Assembly (NCBI GenBank): GCA_034670025.1
Contig: JAXMOE010000009.1
Span: forward strand, 1-46,912
Origin: PGYR01 sp034670025
Lineage (GTDB): Bacteria > Bacteroidota > Ignavibacteria > Kapaibacteriales > UBA2268
Reading direction: 5' to 3'
DNA length: 46,912 nt
The translations under genes and the position numbers were made by a program. Numbering within the stretch: position 1 is the first letter of the stretch; the number at the start of each line of letters is the position of its first letter. This document shows positions 35,954-45,450 of the stretch, piece by piece. Below the pieces are notes generated by a model. The model worked only from the letters and a program-made list of their open reading frames with translations, ran no database searches and had not been told where the DNA came from.

Positions 35954-36745
35954 ATGGAATATATAGGATACTTTATGGCATTGGTAATAGGCACCTCACT
36001 CGGGTTGATTGGTGGTGGTGGCTCTATTTTGGCAGTGCCTGTGTTTGCTTATCTCTTCTCATTGGATGAAACTTTTGCTACTTCCTACTCACTTTTTGTA
36101 GTGGGAGCTTCAGCATTAGTCGGTGGGCTAAGACAAAACAAAAACAACAATGTAGATTGGAAAACTGCAATTGTGTTTGGACTTCCTGCTATAGTCGGAG
36201 TGTGGCTTATCAGGCATTTTGTAGTACCAGCACTGCCAGAGGTTCTGTTCAGTATAGATAGCTTTGAGTTCACTCGTAGAATGGCGATGTTCGGGCTGTT
36301 TTCAGTACTTATGTTTTGGGCGGCATTTTCTATGCTTTCTAACAAAGAAAGAAAAGGCGGCACAGGCGAAGTCAATTACAACTACCCACTTATTGTCGCA
36401 GAAGGGTTGATAGTAGGAGCAATAACGGGGTTTGTAGGTGCGGGTGGTGGATTCCTTATTATCCCTGCATTAGTAATCTTGGCAAACTTGGAAATAAAAA
36501 TGGCAATTGGTACTTCACTTATTATAATAGCAATGAAGTCACTGCTCGGATTCTTTTTTAGCGATGCACTAACACTGGAAATAGATTGGAGCTTTCTGAT
36601 GATTTTCACTTCATTGGCAATAGCGGGGATTTTCATTGGTGTATCACTAAGTAAGATAGTAGATGGGAAAAAATTGAAGAAAGGATTTGGCTATTTCATA
36701 ATAGTAATGGCCATATTTATATTTACAACCGAATTTATAATTTAA
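35954..36745 (+). CDS. TauE/SafE-family sulfur-compound transporter
   Basis: This 263-residue inner-membrane protein has about eight helices in two related halves. Each half carries the family's glycine-rich repeat: GLIGGGGSILAVPVFAYL near residue 18-35 and GFVGAGGGFLIIPALVIL near 159-176. TauE/SafE proteins move sulfite, thiosulfate or other organosulfur anions across the membrane. Encoded between an ArsR repressor and a persulfide dioxygenase, it most likely exports the sulfite or thiosulfate produced from persulfide oxidation. Direction and substrate are inferred. It is 27 bases upstream of the dioxygenase gene. Confidence 0.85.
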   Translation: MEYIGYFMALVIGTSLGLIGGGGSILAVPVFAYLFSLDETFATSYSLFVVGASALVGGLRQNKNNNVDWKTAIVFGLPAIVGVWLIRHFVVPALPEVLFSIDSFEFTRRMAMFGLFSVLMFWAAFSMLSNKERKGGTGEVNYNYPLIVAEGLIVGAITGFVGAGGGFLIIPALVILANLEIKMAIGTSLIIIAMKSLLGFFFSDALTLEIDWSFLMIFTSLAIAGIFIGVSLSKIVDGKKLKKGFGYFIIVMAIFIFTTEFII

Positions 36746-36772
36746 AAAAATAATACAAACGGAGATATTTAC

Positions 36773-38179
36773 ATGAATATTGAACAGATTTACACAGGAT
36801 GTTTAGCACAAGGTGCTTACTACATTACTTCAAATGGAGAGGCGGCGATAATAGACCCACTTCGTGAAACAAAACCATACTTAGAAAGATTAGAGAAAGA
36901 TGGAGTCGAGCTTAAATATATATTTGAAACTCATTTCCACGCAGATTTCGTAAGTGGTCATGTTGATTTGAGTAAGCAAACGGGTGCACCGATTGTCTAT
37001 GGACCTACTGCAAACCCTGAATTTGATGCTGTAATAGCAGAAGATGGGCAAGTGTTTGAGTTGGGTAATATTAATATAAAAGCACTTCACACACCTGGCC
37101 ACACTATGGAAAGTACATCATACCTATTGATTGATGAGAACGGTAAGGAACACGCACTATTCAGTGGTGATACTTTGTTCTTAGGCGATGTAGGGCGACC
37201 AGACTTAGCTCAAAAAGCAGCAAGTATGACTCAAGAAGAATTAGCTGGAATGCTATATGACAGCTTGAATGAAAAGATAATGCCACTACCTGATTCTGTT
37301 ACTGTCTATCCTGCACATGGGGCTGGCTCTGCTTGTGGCAAAAACATGATGACAGAAACAGTTGACACATTGGGCAACCAAAAGAAAATGAACTATGCTC
37401 TAAATCAACCAGACAAAGAGTCATTTGTGCAAGCCGTTACTGAGGGGCTTTTGCCTCCACCAGCATACTTTGGTATGAATGTAGCCATGAACAAAAAGGG
37501 CTACGAAAGCTTTGATTCAGTATTAGAAAAAGGAATGAATGCACTGACACCTGCCGAGTTTGAAGTGGCAGCAGAAACAAGTGGCGCACTAATATTAGAT
37601 ACAAGAAACGACGATGATTTTGCTAAGGGCTTTATACCCCAATCTATCAATATCGGGATTGATGGTGATTTTGCACCCTGGGTAGGAGCATTGATAAAAG
37701 ATGTAAATCAACCGATTTTATTAATAGCTTATGATGATAGATTAGAAGAGACTATCACTAGGTTGAGCCGAGTTGGTTTCGACAATGTGTTGGGCTATTT
37801 GAAAGGTGGATTTGAATCTTGGGAAGGAAAAGAGACAGACAAGGTAAATAGAATAACAGCAGAGCAGTTTGCTGAAGAAGTAAAAATAGGCGAAAGCAAT
37901 GTGTTTGATGTAAGAAAAGAAAGCGAGTACAAAGCTGAACACGTTGAAGATGCTTACAACAGACCGCTCGGATTTATCAATAATTGGATTATGAATATAA
38001 ACCCCGAAGATCATTTCTATGTACATTGTGCTGCTGGTTACAGAAGTATGACTACTGCAAGCATATTGCAATCAAGGGGATATAGAAACTTTACAGAAAT
38101 AAAAGGTGGATTTGAAGCTATAGAGAAAACAGATGTACCAAAAACAGATTTTGTGTGTCAAACAAAAATTTATCAATAA
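36773..38179 (+). CDS. Persulfide dioxygenase-rhodanese fusion (CstB/ETHE1-like, two rhodanese domains)
   Basis: This non-heme iron enzyme oxidises low-molecular-weight persulfides to sulfite or thiosulfate. The metallo-beta-lactamase domain (about 1-240) has THFHADFVSGH (His54, His56, Asp58, His63), HTPGH (His110), SGDTLFLGDVGRPDL (Asp133) and YPAHGAGS (His182), the ETHE1-type iron site. The first rhodanese domain (about 260-350) lacks the active Cys: the loop reads LLIAYDDRLEE, so it is structural. The second (about 360-455) has Cys419 in HCAAGYRS and should accept sulfane sulfur. The 468-residue architecture matches CstB-type enzymes. A GGAG ribosome-binding site precedes the ATG. It lies in an operon with tauE upstream and a rhodanese 17 bases downstream. 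Confidence 0.92.
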   Translation: MNIEQIYTGCLAQGAYYITSNGEAAIIDPLRETKPYLERLEKDGVELKYIFETHFHADFVSGHVDLSKQTGAPIVYGPTANPEFDAVIAEDGQVFELGNINIKALHTPGHTMESTSYLLIDENGKEHALFSGDTLFLGDVGRPDLAQKAASMTQEELAGMLYDSLNEKIMPLPDSVTVYPAHGAGSACGKNMMTETVDTLGNQKKMNYALNQPDKESFVQAVTEGLLPPPAYFGMNVAMNKKGYESFDSVLEKGMNALTPAEFEVAAETSGALILDTRNDDDFAKGFIPQSINIGIDGDFAPWVGALIKDVNQPILLIAYDDRLEETITRLSRVGFDNVLGYLKGGFESWEGKETDKVNRITAEQFAEEVKIGESNVFDVRKESEYKAEHVEDAYNRPLGFINNWIMNINPEDHFYVHCAAGYRSMTTASILQSRGYRNFTEIKGGFEAIEKTDVPKTDFVCQTKIYQ

Positions 38180-38196
38180 AATTATAAAGGAGTAAT

Positions 38197-38508
38197 ATGT
38201 TAGGATTTTTCAAAAACATGACTGGACAAGCCGACAACGGCGAATTAAAGAAATTAATTGACGAAGGCGCTTATTTGGTGGACGTAAGATCACCAGGTGA
38301 GTTTTCGGAAGGTAGCGTTAAAGGTGCTGTGAATATTCCAGTTGATGATGTACCGAATCAATTGAATAAGTTTAAAGGTAAAAAAGGTATAGTGGTGTTT
38401 TGCAGAAGCGGTGCGAGAAGCGGCTCTGCAAAAAGTATTTTAGAGCGAAATGGATTTGAGAATGTAATCAACGGTGGTACTGTTAGCAATGTTCATAAAA
38501 ATCTATAG
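38197..38508 (+). CDS. Single-domain rhodanese (PspE/GlpE-like)
   Basis: This 103-residue thiosulfate or persulfide sulfurtransferase carries the active-site loop CRSGARSGSAKS with Cys69, and the family entry motif LVDVRSPGEFSEGSVKGAVNIP. There is no signal peptide, so it acts in the cytoplasm. An AAAGGAG ribosome-binding site sits 7 bases before the ATG. As the last gene of the persulfide operon it likely passes sulfane sulfur between acceptors and the dioxygenase. A strong terminator follows 32 bases downstream. Confidence 0.92.
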   Translation: MLGFFKNMTGQADNGELKKLIDEGAYLVDVRSPGEFSEGSVKGAVNIPVDDVPNQLNKFKGKKGIVVFCRSGARSGSAKSILERNGFENVINGGTVSNVHKNL

Positions 38509-38540
38509 AGCATCGGTTGACTAATAATCGAAATCGAATT

Positions 38541-38574
38541 AAAGCTAATGGTAAATTCCATTAGCTTTTTTTTT
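38541..38574 (+). terminator. Rho-independent terminator of persulfide operon
   Basis: A perfect 11-bp stem (AAAGCTAATGG at 38541-38551 with CCATTAGCTTT at 38558-38568), a 6-base loop and a run of T to 38574 lie just after the rhodanese gene. Confidence 0.92.
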
Positions 38575-38680
38575 ATTTTTATTAATCTTCTAATGGTATG
38601 TACTAAACATTTAGAATATTTAACAAATTTTTGTATCTTTATTTTAATTAGAGTGTTTATATAATATATAATCCTATAAA

Positions 38681-41134
38681 ATGAAATATTGCAAAATGAG
38701 AAATATAATAATCTTCCTAACCTTACTGCTATCTATTAGTGTTGCAAAGTCCCAACTGAATAATGCTAACGAAGGCAAAAAGTTCTTGGTTACTTTCCCA
38801 CAGAATGAATACAGAAGCTCTGATTTAAATGATGAACCGTTAAAACTTGGAATTTACATAAGCAGCCAAACAGATGCTGATATAACTATAACTAATCACC
38901 ATAATAACAAAGTAATAACAAGGGCAGTTAGAGCTAATGACTTCGTTCAAATAGATAATTTTGAGTTAGGTCGTAGAGAAGATATTGAAGATTTGTCCGA
39001 TGGTGTAATAAGCAATAAAGTAATAGAAATCACTTCTGATGAATACATTTCAGTATCTATAGTAAATTCGAAAGAAACATCGTCAGATGGGTACTTAGCT
39101 TACCCAGTGGAAGAGTGGGGCAATAATTATATTCATAACTCCATGTACCACGCTAGATTTTCTGGGATTAATCGATCTTCTGGATTTACAATCATAGCGG
39201 ATAAAAATTATACTAAAGTAAAATTATTACTTAAAGGAAAAAATCCAGCTTATGGTACAACAAAAAGTGGAGATTACAAGGTAGGTGACACTATTTCTTT
39301 GGAATTAGATGCAAATCAATCATTTTCAGTTAAAACTGATTCTCGATATAATGGCATATTCGATTTATCTGGGAGTTTGATAATTAGTAATAAACCAGTA
39401 GGAGTGATTTCATTCCACGAAAGAACTAAAATCCCGCAAAAAGGAGCTCAAGCAGGTATGGACAACCTGATTGAAATGCAACAACCATTATCAAACTGGA
39501 GAAACAAATTTGTTTCAATTGACTTAGGTCGTGACTACGGTGACTTTTTTAGAGTTTTACCTTTAGAAGATGAAACAAACTTAACAATAACAAGCTACAA
39601 AGAAGATGGCACAATAGAATCGAAAAATAGTCATACCCTTAATACAGGTGGAGATTTTTATGAGTATAATAACTCTGAAATAAATAGAATTAACTCCCGT
39701 GAAGAACAGGGCATTATAGGCAATACTATATGGGAAGCGGACAAACCAATACTTGTAACTCAATATTCTTATTCTTATTCTTGGGAGCAAATAGATTGGA
39801 GTGGTAGTAATGATAATATCTACGACCCATTTATGCTTAACCTAATCAATGAAGAACAATTTACAAAAAATGTGAGATTCTTAGCTCCCCCCTATGGCGA
39901 TTTTGAAACTCACAAAGTGAATTTGGTAATCAAAATAGACAGTACTAAGCCATCAGGCCCACAATTAGAATCAATTATATTTGATGATCAATACCTATAT
40001 CAAATTCACCCAGAATTGTTATCAAATAGAATAGGAAATACAGATTATTACTGGCTAAGGTTCGATGTTAGTTCTGGAGTGCATAACATAGAATCAGATG
40101 TAAGATTAGCTGCATTTCTTTATGGCTTTGGTGCTGCCGATTCTTATGGTATGCAAACTGCACTTGGTAACTTAGAGTTGGTTGACACTCTGTTGACTAT
40201 TGACAACAGTATTGACTGCGATGAGATAAATATAGAATACAATATCAAAAGCACATTTGGACTAAATAATCAATCATTAGAATCTTATAATTTCGTAATT
40301 ACAGATTTTGAATTGATTGAGTACAATAATTTCGACTATAATATTGAATTAAGTGAAGATAAATTATCTCTTATATTAAGCGGTAGGTTAACTAACCCAG
40401 CACTACCAATGAACGCAGTTTTATCTATTGTGTCCGAAACTGGGAAGCAGTTTTACGACACGTTGTCTGTTGAAAATTACAATAGGATTATGCTAACAGA
40501 TGGTGTCAAAATCCAGTCGTTTCCTGGCTCTATAATTTCTTTCCCTATTAGTATAAATGAGTCTAAAGACACATTAGATTACCTTATTGACTATAACTTT
40601 TCATTTATATATAAACCAGCTTGGCTGAATGTTAATGACATATTCATTGATGGTATTTCAAGAATAAATGATACCATTATCACGAATTATACAAATAGTA
40701 CTGAAATTAGTTTCAGTGAACCAATACTTAGAGAATATATAACTGGTGGAAACGAAATAATAATAGAAGTCCAAACTCTTTTGAATAGGGATACCATATT
40801 GACTCCTACAATATTACTTTCCAGAAGATATAATGATATTTGCTACACAGGTGTTAGCGATATAGAAGTTAACTCAACAGTGTGTGCTCACGATTTGAGA
40901 CAAGTAGAACTTTTTAATTCAGATTATGTAGAAATACAATCAACAGAGATAATTGCTTTGGAAAGCACTAATATCTCAATATTTGATGTATTAGGTAAAG
41001 AGGTAGTTCAGGGTTTGCAAATATCTAAATCTCAGAAAGTAAACTTAAATAATTACTTAAATAAGAAAGGTCTGTATATAATAAGAATAAACAATTCTGA
41101 AATTAAAGCACCGATTAAGTATTTTCATAGGTAG
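38681..41134 (+). CDS. IgGFc-binding-like secreted surface protein with Por sorting region
   Basis: This 817-residue exported protein starts at ATG 38681, or at the second ATG 38696, which gives a cleaner signal peptide (MRNIIIFLTLLLSISVAKS). The N-terminal half (about 30-500) is an IgGFc-binding type domain: GKKFLVTFPQNEY, EYISVSIVNSKE, NKPVGVISFHERTKIP, KPILVTQYSYSYSWEQ. Later parts look like beta-sandwich modules. The C-terminal STNISIFDVLGKEVVQGL and LNNYLNKKGLYIIRIN are a standard type A Por sorting domain, implying T9SS-type export. It is a distant relative of the protein at 18338, which has a barrel instead of the sorting domain. Function is probably adhesion, inferred only. Confidence 0.75.
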   Translation: MKYCKMRNIIIFLTLLLSISVAKSQLNNANEGKKFLVTFPQNEYRSSDLNDEPLKLGIYISSQTDADITITNHHNNKVITRAVRANDFVQIDNFELGRREDIEDLSDGVISNKVIEITSDEYISVSIVNSKETSSDGYLAYPVEEWGNNYIHNSMYHARFSGINRSSGFTIIADKNYTKVKLLLKGKNPAYGTTKSGDYKVGDTISLELDANQSFSVKTDSRYNGIFDLSGSLIISNKPVGVISFHERTKIPQKGAQAGMDNLIEMQQPLSNWRNKFVSIDLGRDYGDFFRVLPLEDETNLTITSYKEDGTIESKNSHTLNTGGDFYEYNNSEINRINSREEQGIIGNTIWEADKPILVTQYSYSYSWEQIDWSGSNDNIYDPFMLNLINEEQFTKNVRFLAPPYGDFETHKVNLVIKIDSTKPSGPQLESIIFDDQYLYQIHPELLSNRIGNTDYYWLRFDVSSGVHNIESDVRLAAFLYGFGAADSYGMQTALGNLELVDTLLTIDNSIDCDEINIEYNIKSTFGLNNQSLESYNFVITDFELIEYNNFDYNIELSEDKLSLILSGRLTNPALPMNAVLSIVSETGKQFYDTLSVENYNRIMLTDGVKIQSFPGSIISFPISINESKDTLDYLIDYNFSFIYKPAWLNVNDIFIDGISRINDTIITNYTNSTEISFSEPILREYITGGNEIIIEVQTLLNRDTILTPTILLSRRYNDICYTGVSDIEVNSTVCAHDLRQVELFNSDYVEIQSTEIIALESTNISIFDVLGKEVVQGLQISKSQKVNLNNYLNKKGLYIIRINNSEIKAPIKYFHR

Positions 41135-41185
41135 CTATTTACTTAAACTTACCTGAAAATTCAAATCTTCTTTCAATTTATTTCT

Positions 41186-41217
41186 TTTGATAACTAAAGC
41201 AATTTTTATTACATTTG
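41186..41217 (+). promoter_or_regulatory. Bacteroidota-type promoter (TTTG and TACATTTG)
   Basis: TTTG at 41186-41189 and TACATTTG at 41210-41217 are separated by 20 bases and match the -33/-7 consensus of Bacteroidota vegetative promoters. The ATG of the lipoprotein gene is 28 bases downstream, leaving a leader of about 20 bases. Confidence 0.55.
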
Positions 41218-41244
41218 TATTAAATAATTCAAAAAATATCATTT

Positions 41245-41725
41245 ATGAACAAAATACTAATTTCTATATTCTTTTTATTTATTTTTTCTTCTTGTGATGA
41301 CAATCCAGCAAAAATTGTAGAGCGTAGAATTGATAAATATCTTTATATAGAAACTCGCCCTGAGAATGACTCTAGAAACTATATGAGTAATGAAGATACT
41401 TTGAAAATTAATATTCTTGATTCAAATGTAGTAAATTTGATTGAACCTTCATTAGATTTCGTAACTGTTGAGGGGGAACTAAATGACAGCAAAGGAGTAA
41501 GAAACACTTGGGTTATAGAAAATATTACATCTGATTTACGTATCGAGAGAAATCCTAGTAAAAGTAACGAATTATGGGTGTTTGGGTTTCAACCCAATTT
41601 AGATTCTAAATAGAAAGCGGCTCGACTCAAGATTCTATCGTTATCGAGTTATTTTAAATTATTCGGCACTTGACCTATATTTTAATGATTGTGGCTTTTT
41701 CCTATATGTATTTTCCGCAACTTAA
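41245..41725 (+). pseudogene. Small lipoprotein, frameshifted paralog of the next gene
   Basis: From ATG 41245 a lipoprotein signal (ending FIFSSC, then DDNPAK) and 122 residues read to a stop at 41613. The paralog at 41753 continues past the shared ELWVFGxxxNLDS block, and here the matching continuation NRKRLDSRFYRYRVILNYS lies in another frame and ends at 41725. Removing one A from the AAA at 41608-41610 would join them into about 160 residues, close to the paralog's 158. Acidic residues directly after the Cys suggest surface export. No function is known. Confidence 0.7.
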
Positions 41726-41752
41726 GTAAACAATTAACTGTAGTAATAAATA

Positions 41753-42229
41753 ATGAATAATATTCTTTTAATCTTTGTATTGGCTATTATAATATCTTCT
41801 TGTGAAGCTCCTATAAAATATGTAGAGGTTCCAAGAAATCCCCCAACTGAAATAAGTTTCAAAACTAATCTATTGGATGATAGATATTTAAAAGACACTG
41901 ATACTTTGAAAATAGAGTTAATAGATACTAGCTTAGTATCAGCTTTCTACTTTAGGAATTTTTTCTCATTTACTGGAAATGTTGATCCAAATATATTCGA
42001 TACCCAGAACGAAGTATATGAGTTCATTCACTTACTTTTAACAATTGAAGTTAATCCCGACAATCCTTATGAATTATGGGTTTTCGGATATAAAGCAAAT
42101 TTAGATTCTACAAGAAAGAAAAACATTGGAAGGTATTTGAATTACACTATTAAAATTGGTAGTTCATTGGAAGAACGGTATTATATTGATAATGAAATTG
42201 ATTTTGATGTAATATCGACAACTGAGTAA
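41753..42229 (+). CDS. Small lipoprotein of unknown function
   Basis: This 158-residue lipoprotein has a short signal peptide ending IISSC. It is paralogous to the preceding frameshifted gene: both have DTLKI(N/E), ELWVFG and NLDS at matching positions. The C-terminal part contains strands with alternating polar residues and ends NEIDFDVISTTE. No family or catalytic motif is recognised. It is convergent with the Crp/Fnr regulator, 19 bases from its stop. The two lipoproteins may share the promoter at 41186. Confidence 0.7.
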   Translation: MNNILLIFVLAIIISSCEAPIKYVEVPRNPPTEISFKTNLLDDRYLKDTDTLKIELIDTSLVSAFYFRNFFSFTGNVDPNIFDTQNEVYEFIHLLLTIEVNPDNPYELWVFGYKANLDSTRKKNIGRYLNYTIKIGSSLEERYYIDNEIDFDVISTTE

Positions 42230-42248
42230 ATATGTTAATATTTATATA

Positions 42249-42950
42249 CTAATTTACATCATAAACTAATTCAGATTTCAATCCATCGAAATCGCGAATT
42301 ATAATCTTTTTTCTATTGAAATCAATTAATTCTTTTTTTCGCAATTCGTTAAGGAGTTTAGTAACAGTCTGGCGCGAAGTTGCAATTAGTGAAGCTATTT
42401 CTTTGTGGGACAAAGTTTGCTCAATAAAGTACTCACTACCTACTTTTTTCCCATAATCACGGTTGAAATCCAATATCATCTCTATTAGTCTAGCTTTGGC
42501 ATCTTTGAACGAAAGCATTTCTACCCTACGTTCTAACTTCTGTAACCTAACACCTACAAACTTAATAACCTCTGTGCTTAGCTGGTTGTCTTTACTTAAA
42601 AGCTTTTCAAAGTCTTCTGCTGGCATATAGCAAACAGTACACTCTTCTAAAGCATAAGCAAAGTCACCACTCTCAGACCCAGGAGAATATGGTAATTTGC
42701 CGAACATCTCCCCTGATTTTAGTATTGTTTTTATTAGCTCTTCTCCATCATCATTGAAAGTAGAAATTTTCACTCTACCTTTCTTCAAGAAAAATATATT
42801 CTTCTGTAAGTCTTCAGGAATAAAGATTGGCTTATTTTTCTTGTACTTAACCATACAAGACTTTTTACCTAACTCATTGAGTGAACTCATATCCAAATTG
42901 TTGAAGAGGTTAAATTTCTCTAAATACCAAAGTATATTGCTTTCTGTCAT
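42249..42950 (-). CDS. Crp/Fnr-family transcriptional regulator
   Basis: This 233-residue regulator starts at ATG 42950 (MTESNIL); an ATG seven codons upstream is also open. The N-terminal cyclic-nucleotide-binding-type barrel (about 10-125) contains IFFLKKGRVKISTFNDDGEE and the LKSGEMFGKLP loop. A long dimer helix follows (about 125-150), then a Crp-type helix-turn-helix (LSHKEIASLIATSRQTVTKLLNELR, given here in parts SHKEIASLIATSR and QTVTKLLNEL). The cysteines are not arranged as in iron-sulfur Fnr (no N-terminal cluster), so a ligand- or redox-sensing variant is possible. Its targets are unknown. About 180 bases upstream separate it from a co-directional gene. Confidence 0.9.
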   Translation of the reverse strand: MTESNILWYLEKFNLFNNLDMSSLNELGKKSCMVKYKKNKPIFIPEDLQKNIFFLKKGRVKISTFNDDGEELIKTILKSGEMFGKLPYSPGSESGDFAYALEECTVCYMPAEDFEKLLSKDNQLSTEVIKFVGVRLQKLERRVEMLSFKDAKARLIEMILDFNRDYGKKVGSEYFIEQTLSHKEIASLIATSRQTVTKLLNELRKKELIDFNRKKIIIRDFDGLKSELVYDVN

Positions 42951-43090
42951 TTTATTTCTCATTATTGTCAACTGTGTAACTATAATAAAACATCAAACTC
43001 AATTTAGTTACACATACAACTATTCTTTTTTGTGTGTGTTTACTACATATATAAACTATATAGTTAAGAGATTATTGTTTATTGACCTAT

Positions 43091-43120
43091 AAAAAAAAGG
43101 ACTACCATTTGGCAGTCCTT
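43091..43120 (-). terminator. Rho-independent terminator after the Por-sorted protein
   Basis: An 11-bp stem with one mismatch (43097-43107 with 43110-43120) is followed on the minus strand by a run of T (43098 down to 43091). It lies 30 bases past the stop of the gene ending at 43150. Confidence 0.85.
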
Positions 43121-43149
43121 AATTTTATTTTCGCTATCTGAAATATTGT

Positions 43150-44301
43150 TTATTCGATTATTAGCTTTCTTATATCAACAATACCACCTGTTTCATCAGT
43201 TGTCTTTACAAAATAAACACCTGACGAAATATTATTAGGCAAATTAATATTCATATTATTTGTTTGATTATGATTATTCATCCGAAAAACACTCGCACCA
43301 TTCACGTCTGTAATTACTACATTCGAAATAGTTTGACCATTACTCTCAATTGTTAATGTTTGATTATCAGTTAGTGGGTTAGGGAACATAAGAATATTAG
43401 AAGTTGTAGTTTCCAGTTCAACATTGGTTTCTATTGGGGTTTGGGCACTTAATGAAACAATGCCAGAACTAAGCCCATATCTAGCTATGTGATGAAAATG
43501 ATTGGGAGAATAAAAATAATAACTTGTATCTACATCTCTTTCTCCTTGAGTTGTACCAAATACTTCTAATATTATCTTTGGTGCTTCAATACCATCTATA
43601 AACACGCTATCCGTAGTTGTTGTTATTCTTTCAACTAACAATACATCATTAACAAAATCTTTACTACTAAAACTAACTTTAAAAGCACCAGAACCAACAA
43701 CATGATTTTTTTTATTAATTGTAGTTTCTATAATACCTGAGGTTCTGTTATATCCCAAAGAAATTACCGTTATCATAAAATCATATTTATTTACGTAAGT
43801 TTGTTCCCACTCATCCCCATATTCTAAAGGGAATTTTATAAAATCTAACCTATCTTCAAGTAAGTAGTCTCCATCCAAGAAAGTAAATCTATCATTTCCA
43901 TTCCCAGTATACTCTGCAATGGAGTAGGTCATAGACTGATAGTTTCTGTTTCCTAAGAAGTGCCAACCTTCATCGTCTACCGCATAAAACATAGTCTGTT
44001 CTACATTATAGCCTAACTTTTTTCTAATCCCCCAATTATAGTTATGTGCATTAGTAAAAACTGCATCTTTATCAAGTAGTTCTTTAAAAGTCGAGGTATA
44101 AGTATTGCTGTTTTGTAATATTGGTGCTTCCCAGTTTTGGTTTTCACCGAACGAAGGAATATCTACTTCCTGATAGGAAAATATTCCTCTATCAACAAAT
44201 GCCGGTGGTTGGTTGAAATCTGCTCTGGTAATTACTACCTGTGAATTCAAATTGGTGGTAAGTATTATTGTCAGAAGATAGATAAAGAGTAATAATTTCA
44301 T
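43150..44301 (-). CDS. Secreted protein with Por-type C-terminal sorting domain
   Basis: This 383-residue exported protein has a signal peptide (MKLLLFIYLLTIILTTNLNS). The body has no enzyme motif that I recognise and is rich in aromatic beta-strand patterns. The C-terminus from about residue 300 is a canonical type A sorting domain: MFPNPLTDNQTLTIES, VVITDVNGASVFRM, and SSGVYFVKTTDETG with a short final strand. It should be exported by T9SS and attached to or released from the surface. Located alone between lplA and the Crp/Fnr regulator, with its own terminator. Confidence 0.8.
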   Translation of the reverse strand: MKLLLFIYLLTIILTTNLNSQVVITRADFNQPPAFVDRGIFSYQEVDIPSFGENQNWEAPILQNSNTYTSTFKELLDKDAVFTNAHNYNWGIRKKLGYNVEQTMFYAVDDEGWHFLGNRNYQSMTYSIAEYTGNGNDRFTFLDGDYLLEDRLDFIKFPLEYGDEWEQTYVNKYDFMITVISLGYNRTSGIIETTINKKNHVVGSGAFKVSFSSKDFVNDVLLVERITTTTDSVFIDGIEAPKIILEVFGTTQGERDVDTSYYFYSPNHFHHIARYGLSSGIVSLSAQTPIETNVELETTTSNILMFPNPLTDNQTLTIESNGQTISNVVITDVNGASVFRMNNHNQTNNMNINLPNNISSGVYFVKTTDETGGIVDIRKLIIE

Positions 44302-44372
44302 AATAAAAAACCTATTTCATTGTTCATTGTCCACTAATATACTAAATCATAGACAAATAATAATAACTTTAC

Positions 44373-45377
44373 TTACTCCTCATCCGCACCATAAATCAAA
44401 TTAGCAAGCTCTCCCCTATCTACATCACCAAAATAGCTGTTAATATCCATTGGCTCTAATATATCCAATATCTGCTGATGCTCATAGCGATTACCAACAA
44501 ATGAATCTTCAAACTCAGCAATTGGGTCTTTACCAAAGAAGTCGCCATAGACCTTAAAATCTTTTATAATTCCTTTCTCAACAAATATTCTTAGGTCTAT
44601 TTCTCCAATAGGGAACCTGTGCGTTCTTTGTATGTTGAACCGTGGTGAGTGACCATAGTTCCAATCCCAATCTGAATATTTGCTCTCTCGTAGCTCATGC
44701 ACCCCTTTCCACTCATCTTCAGTTAGGTAATATGTCTCGAAGTCTTCCCTTTCTTCGTAAAGCCCCTTCAGAATAGCTGAGCGGAACTCTACTACACTCA
44801 TTTTATTTTCCAAAAACTCTGAGATATTAGCCACCCTACTCCTTACTGACTTGTGCCCTTTCGACTGTATCTTACTCATCTTTACATTCAGAGCATTAGC
44901 CACTTCACTCAGCTCACTATCGAACAGAAGCGTACCATGGCTGAACATTCGCTTACCACTTGAAAACTGAGCATTACCTGATATTTTTCTACCATCAGCA
45001 ACAATGTCATTTCTTCCTTTCAGCTCAGCAGGTATGCCCATATCGTTGAGCACCTTAATTACAGGAGCAGTAAATTTTTTGAAATTGTTCAAACTCTCCA
45101 TACTATAATCTGTCATAAAGCTGAAGTTCAGATTGCCAAAGTCATGATAGACAGCACCACCACCCGATATACGTCTAACTATATGAATACCTTTCTCTTC
45201 CACATACTCATGGTTTATTTCTTCCAGTGTGTTTTGGTTTCTACCAATTATAATTGACGGCTCGTTGATGTAAAACAGCAGATAGTCGCTATCGCCACTG
45301 AAATTACGCAGTGCGTATTCTTCCAGAGCTAAGTTGATGTGTGGGTCTGTTATTCCTTCGTTTTCTATAAATATCAT
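44373..45377 (-). CDS. lplA: Lipoate-protein ligase LplA
   Basis: This enzyme attaches free lipoate to lipoyl domains of 2-oxoacid dehydrogenases and the glycine cleavage system, using ATP. The 334 residues show GRNQNTLEEIN, the lipoyl-AMP binding loop RRISGGGAVYHD (68-79), FSFMTDYS, and the Lys131 region GRKISGNAQFS followed by SHGTLLFD, all diagnostic of LplA rather than LipB. A C-terminal accessory domain of about 90 residues is present (FNIQRTHRFPIGEIDLRIF onward). It lies 73 bases downstream of a DUF1697 gene on the same strand. Confidence 0.93.
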   Translation of the reverse strand: MIFIENEGITDPHINLALEEYALRNFSGDSDYLLFYINEPSIIIGRNQNTLEEINHEYVEEKGIHIVRRISGGGAVYHDFGNLNFSFMTDYSMESLNNFKKFTAPVIKVLNDMGIPAELKGRNDIVADGRKISGNAQFSSGKRMFSHGTLLFDSELSEVANALNVKMSKIQSKGHKSVRSRVANISEFLENKMSVVEFRSAILKGLYEEREDFETYYLTEDEWKGVHELRESKYSDWDWNYGHSPRFNIQRTHRFPIGEIDLRIFVEKGIIKDFKVYGDFFGKDPIAEFEDSFVGNRYEHQQILDILEPMDINSYFGDVDRGELANLIYGADEE

Positions 45378-45450
45378 ATTTTTTTGTCCTTTATTATTTC
45401 TATATCTCCAAATTACGAATAAATCGAAATTAGAATGTAAGTGTGAAGGT

